A DNA stretch of 40,878 nucleotides from an uncultured Saprospiraceae bacterium (lineage in GTDB: Bacteria; Bacteroidota; Bacteroidia; Chitinophagales; Saprospiraceae), in the NCBI GenBank assembly GCA_937942435.1, contig CALDEM010000005.1:1-40878 (forward strand), in the 5' to 3' direction. The position numbers and the translations under genes were made by a program. The notes below the pieces were generated by a model that saw nothing but the letters and a program-made list of their open reading frames with translations, was not told where the DNA came from and searched no databases. Positions 18,815 through 27,863 of the stretch are shown one piece after another (the first letter of the stretch is position 1; each line of letters opens with the position of its first letter).

Positions 18815-18845
18815 ATTGATCTTCCTTTGTAAGTTTATGTGAGTT

Positions 18846-20177
18846 ATGCGGTTTAACAGGGAGATCTATAAAGAGCTAAAGGCTTGGAAAACTAAGTCAA
18901 AAAGAAAGCCATTGTTACTAATGGGAGCAAGACAGATAGGTAAGACTACTGTTTTAAAGTCCTTTGGTACCGGAGAATATGACTCATGCTTGTACCTAAA
19001 TCTTGAAAAACAGGTAGAGGTTCATGGCTTTTTTATAAAGGACAAAAGCCCGCAACCCATATTGAACAACTTGAGCCTGATTCATGGCAGGCCAATTAAG
19101 CCCAATGAGACATTAATTATCCTCGATGAAATACAAGAATGCAGAGATGCTTTGATTGCTCTAAAGTATTTTCAAGAGGAGATGCCGGACATACATATAG
19201 TTGGAGCGGGTTCTTTACTCGGTTTGAGCTTAGGTAATACTCGATCATTTCCAGTTGGAAAGGTTGAGATCTTGGATATGTACCCTTTGTCTTTTTCTGA
19301 GTACCTATTTAACGCTGATAAGAAGAAGTACAAAGCGTTTCAGCATTTCTTAGATTTAGCATCCATAGAGCAGATTCCGGATGCATTTTTTGGTCCGTTA
19401 CAAGAGGCATTTAAGGAGTATGTATTATTCGGAGGTATGCCAGAAGTCGCATCTCATTTTTTAGAGTATAGAAATATTATAGATGCACAAGACATTCAAG
19501 ATCAAATCTTAAGGGCATATGAGTTGGATTTTGTTAAGCATGCTGATAAAACCAACGCAACAAAGATCCAGCACATATGGAACTCTCTTCCTTCGCAACT
19601 AGCAAAAGAGAATAAAAAATTCCTGTACAAGGTAATCAGGTCTGGAGCTCGAGCTAGGGAATACGAGGAAGCCCTCCAATGGCTAAAAGAAGCAGGGCTG
19701 ATATACAAAGTCTCACGGATAGAAAAAGTAGGCGTCCCATTAAAAGCATACGAAGATTTGTCAGTTTTTAAACTCTATCTCTTTGAAACCGGTATGTTGA
19801 TGAGATTGGCCGGTTTGGATCCAAGAACATACATTGATGGAGATCAGTTTTTTACTGAGTTTAAAGGGTCAATAGCGGAAAACTATGTAGCGCAGTCTTT
19901 GCAAAAAGTATATAACCGAGCACCTTCATATTGGACTTCTGAAGGTAAATCGGAAGTTGATTTTATAATTGAACATATTGGATCAAGTGTTCCCATAGAA
20001 GTGAAGTCAGGTAGTGCTACTAAAGCAAAAAGCTTAGCGGTTTATAAGCAGAGATATGAGCCAAAGCTTAGAGTCAGAGTTTCAAACCTTAATTTGAAAA
20101 TGACGGATGATTTACTCAACGTTCCTTTGTTTTATGCTGATCGCATAGATGCCTTGATTGAAAAAGTAATTGGTTAA
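18846..20177 (+). CDS. AAA ATPase with C-terminal DUF4143 / PD-(D/E)XK-like domain
   Basis: 443 residues of the AAA_14-DUF4143 type (COG1373). Walker A GARQIGKT is at residues 27-34 and Walker B LIILDEIQE at 90-97. VGAGSLLG follows, then PLSFSEYL and GGMPEVASHF, both characteristic of the family. The C-terminal DUF4143 part contains the LYLFETGMLMRL stretch and then D372 and E385-V-K387, as in a PD-(D/E)XK fold. It is a single gene between the plug-protein gene and a convergent esterase whose stop lies 9 bases beyond. The upstream repeat array is different in sequence from the one before the 9159 ATPase but similar in arrangement. Many prokaryotes carry several such genes; their role is unknown. 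Confidence 0.88.
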   Translation: MRFNREIYKELKAWKTKSKRKPLLLMGARQIGKTTVLKSFGTGEYDSCLYLNLEKQVEVHGFFIKDKSPQPILNNLSLIHGRPIKPNETLIILDEIQECRDALIALKYFQEEMPDIHIVGAGSLLGLSLGNTRSFPVGKVEILDMYPLSFSEYLFNADKKKYKAFQHFLDLASIEQIPDAFFGPLQEAFKEYVLFGGMPEVASHFLEYRNIIDAQDIQDQILRAYELDFVKHADKTNATKIQHIWNSLPSQLAKENKKFLYKVIRSGARAREYEEALQWLKEAGLIYKVSRIEKVGVPLKAYEDLSVFKLYLFETGMLMRLAGLDPRTYIDGDQFFTEFKGSIAENYVAQSLQKVYNRAPSYWTSEGKSEVDFIIEHIGSSVPIEVKSGSATKAKSLAVYKQRYEPKLRVRVSNLNLKMTDDLLNVPLFYADRIDALIEKVIG

Positions 20178-20186
20178 ATTATATAA

Positions 20187-21068
20187 TCAATTCATCAACC
20201 AAGGATAAGCGCTTGCAAAAGACTTTCGCCATGTCAGATGCCAATGCCCTTCACCAGGTATAACTTCATACTTCACTTGCTCATCGCCGAGACCCATCTC
20301 TTTGAACTTGTTATAAATCTGTTCAGCATGCGGAATCATGACCCTCCCTTCATTTTCTCCGACACTAACGAATATCTTTTTACCCATCAATTGCTCCTTA
20401 CTTAACTCCATATCCATCAATCGATCATGATCGACCCACATAGCTGGAGATTGTATGACAGCATTGCCAAAGATATCAGGATGAGCCATCATCATATAGT
20501 AGGCCATCATACCACTACGAGAGATGCCGCCGATAGACGTTGATGAAACATCTGTCCGAGTTCTATAATTAGAATCAATAAGTTGTTTCAAATCTGTTGT
20601 TACCCAATTTGCAAATTTCTCCCCATGAGCATCTGGATTATCCTCATTAACCCAAGGCGTATACTCTGCATCTCTATCTTCTGCTTGTTGTATGCCTACA
20701 ACGATTGCAGTTTGCTGACCATTGGCAGAAGCCTGATTAATGACTTCGTCGATTTGCCATTCAGGCCCCATGAACTCCATGTCATTAAATGAAGACTCAC
20801 CATCCATAAAATACATTACTGGGTATCTCGACAAAGTATCCTTATCGTATTCTGGCGGAACATATATATGCACAGTACGTTTGTCATTCTGATAACCAAT
20901 CAGAATAGAATCTCTCAATACAGTTACAGTCGGAGAAGCACTTTCTTTTAAGTTGTTATAGTATACAGCTTGACGCTTCTTTTCTTTTTGACCATGATAG
21001 AATCTATAACCTTGGTACCCTCCAAAAATGATAAGACCTGGCAACATGAATTTTAAAAACTTCTTCAT
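20187..21068 (-). CDS. Esterase D-like alpha/beta hydrolase with N-terminal membrane or signal segment
   Basis: 293 residues from the ATG at 21068. The frame stays open to a TTG at 21125, but the ATG directly precedes a hydrophobic segment (KFLKFMLPGLIIFGGY), so I prefer it. The body follows the PF00756 (putative esterase) pattern: VHIYVPPEYD, YPVMYFMDGE, then the nucleophile elbow GGISRSG with Ser183, acidic residues in VGENEG, and the histidine region GEGHWHLTW near residue 275. Relatives hydrolyse siderophore esters, thioesters or acyl esters; the substrate here cannot be told. Extracytoplasmic or membrane-anchored. It converges with the ATPase gene and lies downstream of trpA on the same strand, beyond a 151-base gap, so it is probably not part of the trp operon. 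Confidence 0.82.
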   Translation of the reverse strand: MKKFLKFMLPGLIIFGGYQGYRFYHGQKEKKRQAVYYNNLKESASPTVTVLRDSILIGYQNDKRTVHIYVPPEYDKDTLSRYPVMYFMDGESSFNDMEFMGPEWQIDEVINQASANGQQTAIVVGIQQAEDRDAEYTPWVNEDNPDAHGEKFANWVTTDLKQLIDSNYRTRTDVSSTSIGGISRSGMMAYYMMMAHPDIFGNAVIQSPAMWVDHDRLMDMELSKEQLMGKKIFVSVGENEGRVMIPHAEQIYNKFKEMGLGDEQVKYEVIPGEGHWHLTWRKSFASAYPWLMN

Positions 21069-21219
21069 AGTAGTCGTTTGATTTGATTGAAGTAGAGCTT
21101 CATCAGCCAACTTCACTTTTTTCAAGATAACAACTTCTATTTTATAAATATTAGAATGTAGATAGGTTAGTAAGTTTACACGATAAGTGGTAGCAGACCA
21201 TAGATTAAAAGGACAGGGA

Positions 21220-21996
21220 CTATCTTCTCACACCACCAATAAACTTATCAATCTTTTCTTTTAACCCACCTTTTCCCTCAAGCGCTCTAATAAAAGCACT
21301 CCCTATGATCGCACCTTGTGCATACTCACAAGCGGTGTCATAAGTGGTCTTATCGTGTATGCCAAATCCAATCAGTCTTGGTGTCTTCAAGTCCAGGCTA
21401 TTGATATGATTGAAGTAAGCTTTTTGTCGATCAGATATCGTGGATGAGGATCCAGTGATACTTGACTTAGAGACCACATAAAGAAACCCATTGCTCAACT
21501 TATCTGCCTTTCTTATACGGTCGTCAGAAGTCTCTGGTGTGATTAAAAAGCTCATGGTGACATTATATTTCTCAAATAAGTCCTTGTATTGATCTGCATA
21601 AACATCCATTGGAAGATCGGGTATGATCAATCCATCGACACCTGCTTCACTGGCCTCTTGTAAGAAGCGCTCTTCACCGTATTGTATCATCTGATTATAA
21701 TAACCCATGATGATGATCGGGATGTTAGATGACTTGCGCAACGTTGTGATTTGCTTCATGAGGAGAGCAAGTGTCATCCCGTTAGTCAGCGCCTTTTGAC
21801 TACTATTCTGGATGGTTTCGCCGTCTGCCATTGGATCAGAGTATGGCATGCCTATCTCAACCAGATCAACACCTTGACTGTCTAGTGCCGATATAATCGA
21901 AGCGGTATCATCAAGTTCTGGATGACCCGCTGTAAAGTAGACATTGAGAACATCACCACCTTTTCTTTCAAAGAGATCTATAATTCTATTTTTCAC
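21220..21996 (-). CDS. trpA: Tryptophan synthase alpha chain
   Basis: Cleaves indole-3-glycerol phosphate to indole and glyceraldehyde 3-phosphate and passes indole to TrpB. The 258 residues have the catalytic pair E47 (VEIGMPYSDP) and D58 (MADGETIQ), together with LIIPDLP and a C-terminal GFGIHDK and GSAFI phosphate-binding region. The start is GTG at 21996: an in-frame stop lies just upstream, so no longer ATG form is possible, and an AAGGA precedes it. It is the last gene of the trp operon, 46 bases after trpB. Confidence 0.96.
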   Translation of the reverse strand: MKNRIIDLFERKGGDVLNVYFTAGHPELDDTASIISALDSQGVDLVEIGMPYSDPMADGETIQNSSQKALTNGMTLALLMKQITTLRKSSNIPIIIMGYYNQMIQYGEERFLQEASEAGVDGLIIPDLPMDVYADQYKDLFEKYNVTMSFLITPETSDDRIRKADKLSNGFLYVVSKSSITGSSSTISDRQKAYFNHINSLDLKTPRLIGFGIHDKTTYDTACEYAQGAIIGSAFIRALEGKGGLKEKIDKFIGGVRR

Positions 21997-22042
21997 TATT
22001 TGCTTTTAGTCCTTTTTTTTAATTGTCTTTGCCCGCCGTTGG

Positions 22043-23230
22043 TTATGTTAGTTCATCCAGATGATCGATGTAAGTAGCAAGATCTTTATCACCACGGCCA
22101 CTCAAGTTTACAATGACAATATCTTCTTCCTTAAGCTTCATCTTATCGAGTATGGCTAGTGCATGTGACGTTTCAAGAGCAGGGATGATCCCTTCTATTC
22201 TTGAAAGCTCCATGGCAGCCGTAAGTGCTTCTTTATCTGTTGCACTGTAGACTTGAGCTCTTCCCGATTCTATAAGATACGCGTGTTGCGGTCCGATACC
22301 TGGATAGTCAAGACCAGCACTGATAGAGTAGGGTTCTATGATCTGTCCATCTTCAGTTTGCATCAATAATGTACGACTACCGTGTATGATTCCTATAGTA
22401 CCCAACACAGAAGTAGCGGCAGACTCTCCAGAGTCTACGCCAAGACCGGCTGCTTCTACAGATACAAGCTTTACTCTTTCATCATCGAGATAGTGGTAGA
22501 AGGCACCAGCTGCATTGCTTCCTCCGCCTACACATGCTACGACATAGTCAGGATGTTCTCTTCCTTCTTTCTCCTTTAGTTGCCACTTCATCTCTTCGCT
22601 GATCACAGATTGAAATCTGGCAACCATATCTGGATATGGATGAGGACCAACGACAGAACCTATGATGTAATGAGTGTTTTCTGGATTGTTGATCCAGTCT
22701 CTGATGGCTTCATTGGTGGCATCCTTAAGTGTTCGACTGCCGCTCATCGCTGGTCTTACCTCAGCGCCAAGCATACGCATACGTGCTACATTTGGCGCTT
22801 GTCGACCGATATCGACTTGGCCCATGTAGACGATGCACTCCACCCCCATCAGAGCACATACAGTCGCTGTGGCAACACCATGTTGCCCGGCTCCTGTCTC
22901 TGCTATGATTCTCCTCTTGCCCAATCGTTGTGCCAAAAGAATCTGACCAATTGTATTGTTGATCTTATGCGCTCCAGTGTGGTTCAGATCTTCTCTCTTG
23001 AGATAGATCTTACCACCATAGGCCGCTGAAAGTCGCTTTGCCAAGTATAGTGGTGTCGGGCGACCAACATAATCCTTCAATAGATTGTCAAACTCTTTTT
23101 GAAAGTCCGCTTCGTAGATAATATCTACATATCTCTTTTTTAAATTTTCAACGTTGGCATGAAGCATCTCGGGGATAAATGCTCCTCCAAACTCTCCATA
23201 ATATCCTCTATCATCAACTTGATATGTCAT
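22043..23230 (-). CDS. trpB: Tryptophan synthase beta chain
   Basis: Joins indole to serine to make tryptophan, using PLP. The 395 residues have the PLP lysine K89 in [11 protein letters not shown], the phosphate loop GGGSNAAG, the E-T-G-A-G-Q-H-G region around residue 110 that contacts indole, and SGRGDKD near the end. Length is typical of TrpB1. Its ATG overlaps the trpF stop in an ATGA, so translation of the two is coupled. Confidence 0.98.
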   Translation of the reverse strand: MTYQVDDRGYYGEFGGAFIPEMLHANVENLKKRYVDIIYEADFQKEFDNLLKDYVGRPTPLYLAKRLSAAYGGKIYLKREDLNHTGAHKINNTIGQILLAQRLGKRRIIAETGAGQHGVATATVCALMGVECIVYMGQVDIGRQAPNVARMRMLGAEVRPAMSGSRTLKDATNEAIRDWINNPENTHYIIGSVVGPHPYPDMVARFQSVISEEMKWQLKEKEGREHPDYVVACVGGGSNAAGAFYHYLDDERVKLVSVEAAGLGVDSGESAATSVLGTIGIIHGSRTLLMQTEDGQIIEPYSISAGLDYPGIGPQHAYLIESGRAQVYSATDKEALTAAMELSRIEGIIPALETSHALAILDKMKLKEEDIVIVNLSGRGDKDLATYIDHLDELT

Positions 23231-23838
23231 GATTTTATTTTTCTAATTTCTTCTGTAAATGCTGCGACAAGACTAACGTCTTTCATCGCCGGACTTATTT
23301 CAAACTTACTATTGATATCAACTCCCACAAACTGTGGGTGTTTTATGTTCTTTATGGATGCTGCATCTTCTGGGCCGATACCTCCGCTCAATAGAAAAGG
23401 CGCATCTATTGTATAGCGACCAAGTATGCTCCAGTCAAATTTCTTTCCTGAACCACCAAATAGCTTGGTCTTTGTATCAAGCAGGATATAATCAGCAAAA
23501 GCAAAGTCTGACATAATGTTCCAATTAAAGTCTGGATCTATCCTAAACACTTTTATAATCGGTTTAAGTGTTTGTGCCTCTTTGCAGTAGGCTACATCTT
23601 CATCACCATGCAATTGTAGAATATCTAAGTGATGATCAGCTATAGCTTGCTTAAGATCAGTCATAGACGATTTTACAAATACGCCAACCCTCCGCTGACC
23701 TTCTATATGTTCTAATCTGTAATTGCTTATAAACCTAGAAGAAGGTTCATATAGGTTGATGCCTATCATCTCAATATCAAGATTGGATATCTCTTGATGG
23801 TTCTGTCGATCTCTTAACCCACAAACTTTTATAATCAC
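23227..23838 (-). CDS. trpF: Phosphoribosylanthranilate isomerase
   Basis: Converts N-(5'-phosphoribosyl)anthranilate to the carboxyphenylamino-deoxyribulose phosphate used by TrpC. The frame is open from an ATG at 23883, but that would add 15 residues with no family match. A GTG at 23838 overlaps the trpC stop (GTGA) and gives the standard start [10 protein letters not shown], so I choose it: 203 residues. Key motifs are KVCGLRD (Cys general base), [24 protein letters not shown] with the catalytic Asp, and LSGGIGPED. It is coupled on both sides, to trpC upstream and trpB downstream. Confidence 0.94.
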   Translation of the reverse strand: MIIKVCGLRDRQNHQEISNLDIEMIGINLYEPSSRFISNYRLEHIEGQRRVGVFVKSSMTDLKQAIADHHLDILQLHGDEDVAYCKEAQTLKPIIKVFRIDPDFNWNIMSDFAFADYILLDTKTKLFGGSGKKFDWSILGRYTIDAPFLLSGGIGPEDAASIKNIKHPQFVGVDINSKFEISPAMKDVSLVAAFTEEIRKIKS

Positions 23839-24638
23839 GACATTGATCTTTTTGACAAGAAGTCGTTTATAAAATCTCCACATGCAACACCTGGTTGCGC
23901 TTGCTTCATGAATTGTTCTCCGATCAAGAATCCTCTAAATCCATAATCGTATAACATAGCACAAGTGCTTGCTTCGCTTAATCCACTTTCTGCTACTTTC
24001 GGAACATCCTTAGGGAGCTGATCAAACAGTTTTTTAGATCGATCGAAGTCAACTTCAAATGTTTTTAAATCTCTATTGTTCACGCCAACCATGGTGACTT
24101 GGTCACAGTATTTTTCGATTTGATCAGCACTGTGCATCTCTAGTAGTACTTCCATGCCAAGAGATCTCGCCAAGGATGATAGATTCTCTACTTCTTCAAC
24201 TGTAAGGATCTCACAGATGAGTAGTATGATGTCCGCACCGATTGATTTTGCTTCTATTACTTGATATTCATCGATTATAAACTCCTTTCTCAATAGCGGA
24301 GTATCAGGCAGTTTGACTCTTGTAGCAGTTAGGAAGTCATCACTTCCTCCAAAGAAGTGTTCATCCGTTAAGATGGATATAGCATTGGCTCCACCCGCCA
24401 CATATCCTTGAGTGACAGATGTTAGATCTGCGTCCATGTTGATGTTAGAACGAGAAGGACTTTTTCTTTTGAATTCTGCGATCACGCCAGAACTCTCTGT
24501 CCGAGATATGGCATCTATATAAGAATTGCAAGTCCTTTGAAAGTATTGAGATAGTTCCAAAGAAGATACAGCTGTCTTGGCCTTAGCAGCAGCAACCTCC
24601 TTCTTTTTATGTTGTACTATCTTTTCTAATATATGCAT
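23835..24638 (-). CDS. trpC: Indole-3-glycerol-phosphate synthase
   Basis: Closes the indole ring from the TrpF product. A TIM barrel of 267 residues with EFKRKSPSRSNI, LRKEFIIDEYQ, ILLICEIL, GVNNRDLKTFEVD and VAESGL, which carry the catalytic Lys, Glu and Asn residues of the family. The ATG is 18 bases after the trpD stop. It is a separate gene, not fused to trpF as in some enterobacteria. Confidence 0.97.
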   Translation of the reverse strand: MHILEKIVQHKKKEVAAAKAKTAVSSLELSQYFQRTCNSYIDAISRTESSGVIAEFKRKSPSRSNINMDADLTSVTQGYVAGGANAISILTDEHFFGGSDDFLTATRVKLPDTPLLRKEFIIDEYQVIEAKSIGADIILLICEILTVEEVENLSSLARSLGMEVLLEMHSADQIEKYCDQVTMVGVNNRDLKTFEVDFDRSKKLFDQLPKDVPKVAESGLSEASTCAMLYDYGFRGFLIGEQFMKQAQPGVACGDFINDFLSKRSMS

Positions 24639-24656
24639 ACCTTAATCCTAATAATT

Positions 24657-25655
24657 TTACTGTGTGACTTGTTTCAAAATCCCAAGCGCTTTGCCGCTCT
24701 CTAAACTTTCTCTTGCTTCTGCTATGCTACCTTCCATATCAGATTCCTCTTTAAAACAATCGATAGCCAGTGCACTATTGGCAAGCACAACATCTCGCTG
24801 GGCCGGTGTGCTATTGTTCATTAAGACATTGACAAAGATCTCTTTCGCATCTTCTATACTTGTCCCACCGTTGATGTCACTAAGATTGTAATCGGGTAGC
24901 CCAAAGTGACTCGCCTCTAAGATGGCTGTCCCGCTATTAGAAGTGACAACCTTGGTTTTGTCTGTAAGCGATATCTCATCAAATCCATCCAATCCATGGA
25001 CTATGCTATACTTGTGCCCAAGACTTTCAAATATACCTTCATACAACCGCATCAGCTTCAAGCTAAATACACCGACTAATTGATGGGTAGGCGAGGCCGG
25101 ATTAACTAGTGGTCCTAACATGTTGAAGAATGTCTTTGTACCCAAATCTCTACGTATGGCTCCAACGGATTTCAATGCAGGGTGAAAGAGAGGTGCATGA
25201 AAGTAACAGTAGTTCGATTTTTCTAATTGTCTCAAGAGAGTAGATGCGTCATTGGTGAACTCGTAGCCTAACCTCGCCAATACATCTGATGATCCGCAAT
25301 TAGAAGAGACACTCTTGTTGCCATGCTTTACAACTTTGTAACCTGCACCTGCGATTACAAATGACGACAGTGTTGATATATTAAAAGTGTCCTTGCCATC
25401 TCCGCCTGTACCACACACATCTATGGTTTGCATGCCTCCGACATCTACACGATGACACAACTCCATCAATGCTGAGCGAAACCCACTTAGCTCATCAACT
25501 GAGATGCCCCTCATCTGAAAGGTCGTCATGAATGAAGCGATCTGGGCAGCGTTGTATTTCTCTTGAGTTATATTAGTAAGCACCTCTGCTGCCTCAGCTG
25601 AAGTCAATTCCTCGTGATTGGTTAATCGATTAAGTATATCCTTCATCTTAGACAT
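24657..25655 (-). CDS. trpD: Anthranilate phosphoribosyltransferase
   Basis: Transfers phosphoribose from PRPP to anthranilate. 332 residues with the PRPP loop CGTGGDGKDTFNIST (from residue 81), KHGNKSVSSNCGSSD, and the acidic magnesium site LDGFDEISLT. The listed ATG overlaps the trpG stop by 8 bases. A second ATG at 25646 (MKDILNRL) lies just after that stop and fits the family equally well, so the exact start is open by three residues. Confidence 0.96.
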   Translation of the reverse strand: MSKMKDILNRLTNHEELTSAEAAEVLTNITQEKYNAAQIASFMTTFQMRGISVDELSGFRSALMELCHRVDVGGMQTIDVCGTGGDGKDTFNISTLSSFVIAGAGYKVVKHGNKSVSSNCGSSDVLARLGYEFTNDASTLLRQLEKSNYCYFHAPLFHPALKSVGAIRRDLGTKTFFNMLGPLVNPASPTHQLVGVFSLKLMRLYEGIFESLGHKYSIVHGLDGFDEISLTDKTKVVTSNSGTAILEASHFGLPDYNLSDINGGTSIEDAKEIFVNVLMNNSTPAQRDVVLANSALAIDCFKEESDMEGSIAEARESLESGKALGILKQVTQ

Positions 25656-26217
25656 TTAGAAAATTAGAAAGCATTGTTTTTCCTTCAGGAGTCAATATTG
25701 ATTCTGGATGAAACTGCACACCATAAAGCGGTAGCTCCTTATGCTCAAAACTCATGATCTCACCATTAGCATCCTGGGATGTTATTTCAAATTCTTCATT
25801 GATCGTTCCCTTCTTTACGACCCAAGAGTGATACCGCCCACCAGCAAATGAGTTTTCCAATCCTTTAAATAGTACATTCTCTTGGGTCTGCTCGATTGGC
25901 GTTTGGACACCATGATAGACTCGTTCAAGATTTTGCAATTCTGCACCATATACCTCGCTGATGGCTTGATGACCAAGACAGACACCAAGCATCTTTTTCT
26001 TTCGGCTATAACTCGTTATCACTTTCTTCAAGTCGCCCGCTTCGTCTGGGATACCCGGCCCTGGAGAAAGGATGATGTACTCATATTCCTCTATTTTCTC
26101 ATAGTCAATCTGGTCGTTACGCCATACATCGATCTCATGCCCTAGGATATCTTCCACTGCATGGACTAGATTGTAAGTGAACGAATCGTAATTATCTATG
26201 ATCAATACTTTTTTCAT
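25648..26217 (-). CDS. trpG: Anthranilate synthase component II (glutamine amidotransferase)
   Basis: Supplies ammonia from glutamine to TrpE. A class I amidotransferase of 189 residues with the nucleophile Cys80 in LGVCLGHQAI and the His170/Glu172 pair in VQFHPES. It starts with MKKVLIIDNYDSFTYNL, typical of TrpG/PabA. It is a stand-alone gene, not fused to trpD. It follows trpE by 11 bases. No separate pabA is in view, so it might also serve folate synthesis; this is inference. Confidence 0.97.
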   Translation of the reverse strand: MKKVLIIDNYDSFTYNLVHAVEDILGHEIDVWRNDQIDYEKIEEYEYIILSPGPGIPDEAGDLKKVITSYSRKKKMLGVCLGHQAISEVYGAELQNLERVYHGVQTPIEQTQENVLFKGLENSFAGGRYHSWVVKKGTINEEFEITSQDANGEIMSFEHKELPLYGVQFHPESILTPEGKTMLSNFLNV

Positions 26218-26228
26218 TCTAGTCTAAT

Positions 26229-27605
26229 TTATGAGTTGAGATTTTGAGCAAGATTGAGTGCTGTCTCCAGAGCCGCCAGCTTGTTATTGACTTCTTGTAG
26301 TTCTTTCTCTTCTTTAGAATCAATCACTATGCCAGCGCCTGCTTGTCGGATCAACACTCCTCCTTTACTTAAGAAAGACCTGATCATAATAGCATGATTA
26401 AGGTCGCCATTGAAGAAGAGTAGGCCGATGCCACCGCCATAATACGATCTGGCATTCTTCTCATATGAGTTGATCAGTTGCATAGCTTTATATTTCGGGG
26501 CTCCTGACAACGTCCCTGCCGGAAATGTATCAGCGAATATATCAAACGAATGGGCCTCCTCTTTTAACGTTCCGGTTACTCTTGAGACCAAGTGGATGAC
26601 ATGACTGAAGTATTGCACCTCTTTGTATTTGTCGACCAGAACGTTTTTGGTATTTCGACTCAAGTCGTTTCGGGCTAAGTCGACAAGCATCACATGCTCC
26701 GAGGTCTCCTTAGGATCGTTCTCCAACTGTATAGCGAGCTCTTGATCCTTACTCATATCGCCTGTCCTTCTAAATGTCCCTGCGATAGGATGTATCTCAG
26801 CTACTTTATCCTTAACAATCAGCTGTGCCTCCGGAGATGAACCGAAGATGCGATAGTCAGAGTAGTCAAAGTAGAAGAGATAAGGACTCGGATTGATGGA
26901 GCGAAGGGCCCGGTATACGTTGAAGTCATCGCCCTTATATTTTTGATAGTATTTGCGCGCCAGCACGATCTGAAATACATCCCCTCGTTGACAGTGTTCC
27001 TTTCCTTTAGTGACCATATCCATATATTCTTGATCACTCATATTGCTATACCCGTCACCTACGGTGCGAAATGAAAATGTCTGCAGATCTCGATTCTTAA
27101 TCGTCCTTGTTATGGATTCGAGCTCTGAGCTTTCTCCTTCAGGCACATAGTCGATGAGATGCATACGCTCATGAAAGTGATCAAATACGATCATGTGACG
27201 ATAAAAGTCATAACGGAGCTGAGGGATGTCCTCTGCAGACTTAGAAGTATCAAAGGTGATGTCTTCAAACTCCTGAACAGCATCATAGCCCGAGAACCCA
27301 AGAATGGCATTAAACTTCGCCATCTCATCATCAGAGTCGATGTGTATACCATCTATGAAGCTCTTTATTTCTTCGCGGATATTGAAGTCTTTCTTTTGTA
27401 TACTTCCATTAGTCAAGACGCCATCTTTTACTTCGATCTTAGCTTGACTATTAAAGACGATAAAAGATAAGCTATCCTCCTTAGTCGCATAAGTAGAGGT
27501 CTCTAATAACATAACACTATTGTACTTATCTCTCAACTTCAGGTAAAGCCCAACAAGCGTATGCTTGTCACTTAGCTGGGTAGTCGTGTTGATTGTATAT
27601 TTCAT
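26229..27605 (-). CDS. trpE: Anthranilate synthase component I
   Basis: Makes anthranilate from chorismate with ammonia from TrpG. 458 residues; the N-terminal VMLLETS corresponds to the LLES tryptophan feedback site, and the chorismate-binding domain shows FGSSPEAQLIV, HPIAGTFRRTGD, HVMLVDLARNDL, FPAGTLSGAPKYKAM, YYGGGIG and IRQAGAGIV. ATG at 27605 with an AGGAG 9 bases upstream. It lies directly behind the trp leader and terminator, so both attenuation and end-product inhibition are expected. Confidence 0.97.
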   Translation of the reverse strand: MKYTINTTTQLSDKHTLVGLYLKLRDKYNSVMLLETSTYATKEDSLSFIVFNSQAKIEVKDGVLTNGSIQKKDFNIREEIKSFIDGIHIDSDDEMAKFNAILGFSGYDAVQEFEDITFDTSKSAEDIPQLRYDFYRHMIVFDHFHERMHLIDYVPEGESSELESITRTIKNRDLQTFSFRTVGDGYSNMSDQEYMDMVTKGKEHCQRGDVFQIVLARKYYQKYKGDDFNVYRALRSINPSPYLFYFDYSDYRIFGSSPEAQLIVKDKVAEIHPIAGTFRRTGDMSKDQELAIQLENDPKETSEHVMLVDLARNDLSRNTKNVLVDKYKEVQYFSHVIHLVSRVTGTLKEEAHSFDIFADTFPAGTLSGAPKYKAMQLINSYEKNARSYYGGGIGLLFFNGDLNHAIMIRSFLSKGGVLIRQAGAGIVIDSKEEKELQEVNNKLAALETALNLAQNLNS

Positions 27606-27630
27606 ATCGCTCTTCTCCTATATTCTTTTA

Positions 27631-27665
27631 ATAAAAAATGGCCTGTCGGTGATCGACAGGCCATT
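27631..27665 (-). terminator. trp attenuator (intrinsic terminator before trpE)
   Basis: On the minus strand a perfect 12-bp stem, arms 27665-27654 and 27648-27637, with a five-base loop (ATCAC) is followed at once by a run of T residues. It lies between the leader-peptide stop (27689) and the trpE start (27605). The leader segment 27703-27696 can pair with 27654-27646 (loop plus start of the 3' arm, one bulge) and so could act as antiterminator. A shorter pairing, 27687-27683 with 27665-27661, is also possible. Confidence 0.88.
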
Positions 27666-27688
27666 CATATATATCTTACAACAATGGG

Positions 27689-27751
27689 CTACTGAGATAC
27701 CGAGTTATCCGAGATCTTTCTGTGCCACCACCAATTGTTATTATTAATCAT
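27689..27751 (-). CDS. trpL: trp leader peptide with three consecutive tryptophan codons
   Basis: A 20-residue open frame, MINNNNWWWHRKISDNSVSQ, with Trp codons TGG-TGG-TGG at 27733-27725 and stop TAG at 27691-27689. It is preceded by an A-rich stretch (GAAAGAAAAAG) and followed after 23 bases by the strong attenuator stem. The sequence overlapping the first Trp codons (27739-27729) can pair with the bases just after the stop (27687-27680), like the 1:2 pairing in enterobacterial attenuators. With low charged tRNA-Trp the ribosome would stall here and allow read-through into trpE. The regulation is inferred from arrangement. Confidence 0.85.
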   Translation of the reverse strand: MINNNNWWWHRKISDNSVSQ

Positions 27752-27767
27752 CTTTTTCTTTCTAATG

Positions 27768-27775
27768 CGAATATA
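27768..27775 (-). promoter_or_regulatory. Possible -7 element of the trp promoter
   Basis: The minus strand reads TATATTCG, one base from TAnnTTTG, about 17 bases before the leader-peptide ATG. No clear -33 element is visible. This placing would make the whole leader, from near 27760, part of the transcript. Confidence 0.3.
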
Positions 27776-27863
27776 GAGTCTTCTTCTATAAAAATCTGCG
27801 GCTCCTCAGTTTTTATTTGGAAAAGTAGGCTAAGCGTCATTTAGGCGCAAGGTCTCTTGGTGA

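Noticed and set aside
9049..20177. A composite transposon or integrated element spanning both ATPase genes
   Set aside because: The two repeat arrays differ in sequence, and housekeeping-type genes (thrC, tRNA-Ala) lie between them; no transposase, integrase or target-site duplication was seen.
23839..23883. N-terminal extension of trpF from the ATG at 23883
   Set aside because: The 15 extra residues overlap trpC and precede the normal family start; the GTG at 23838 overlapping the trpC stop fits better.
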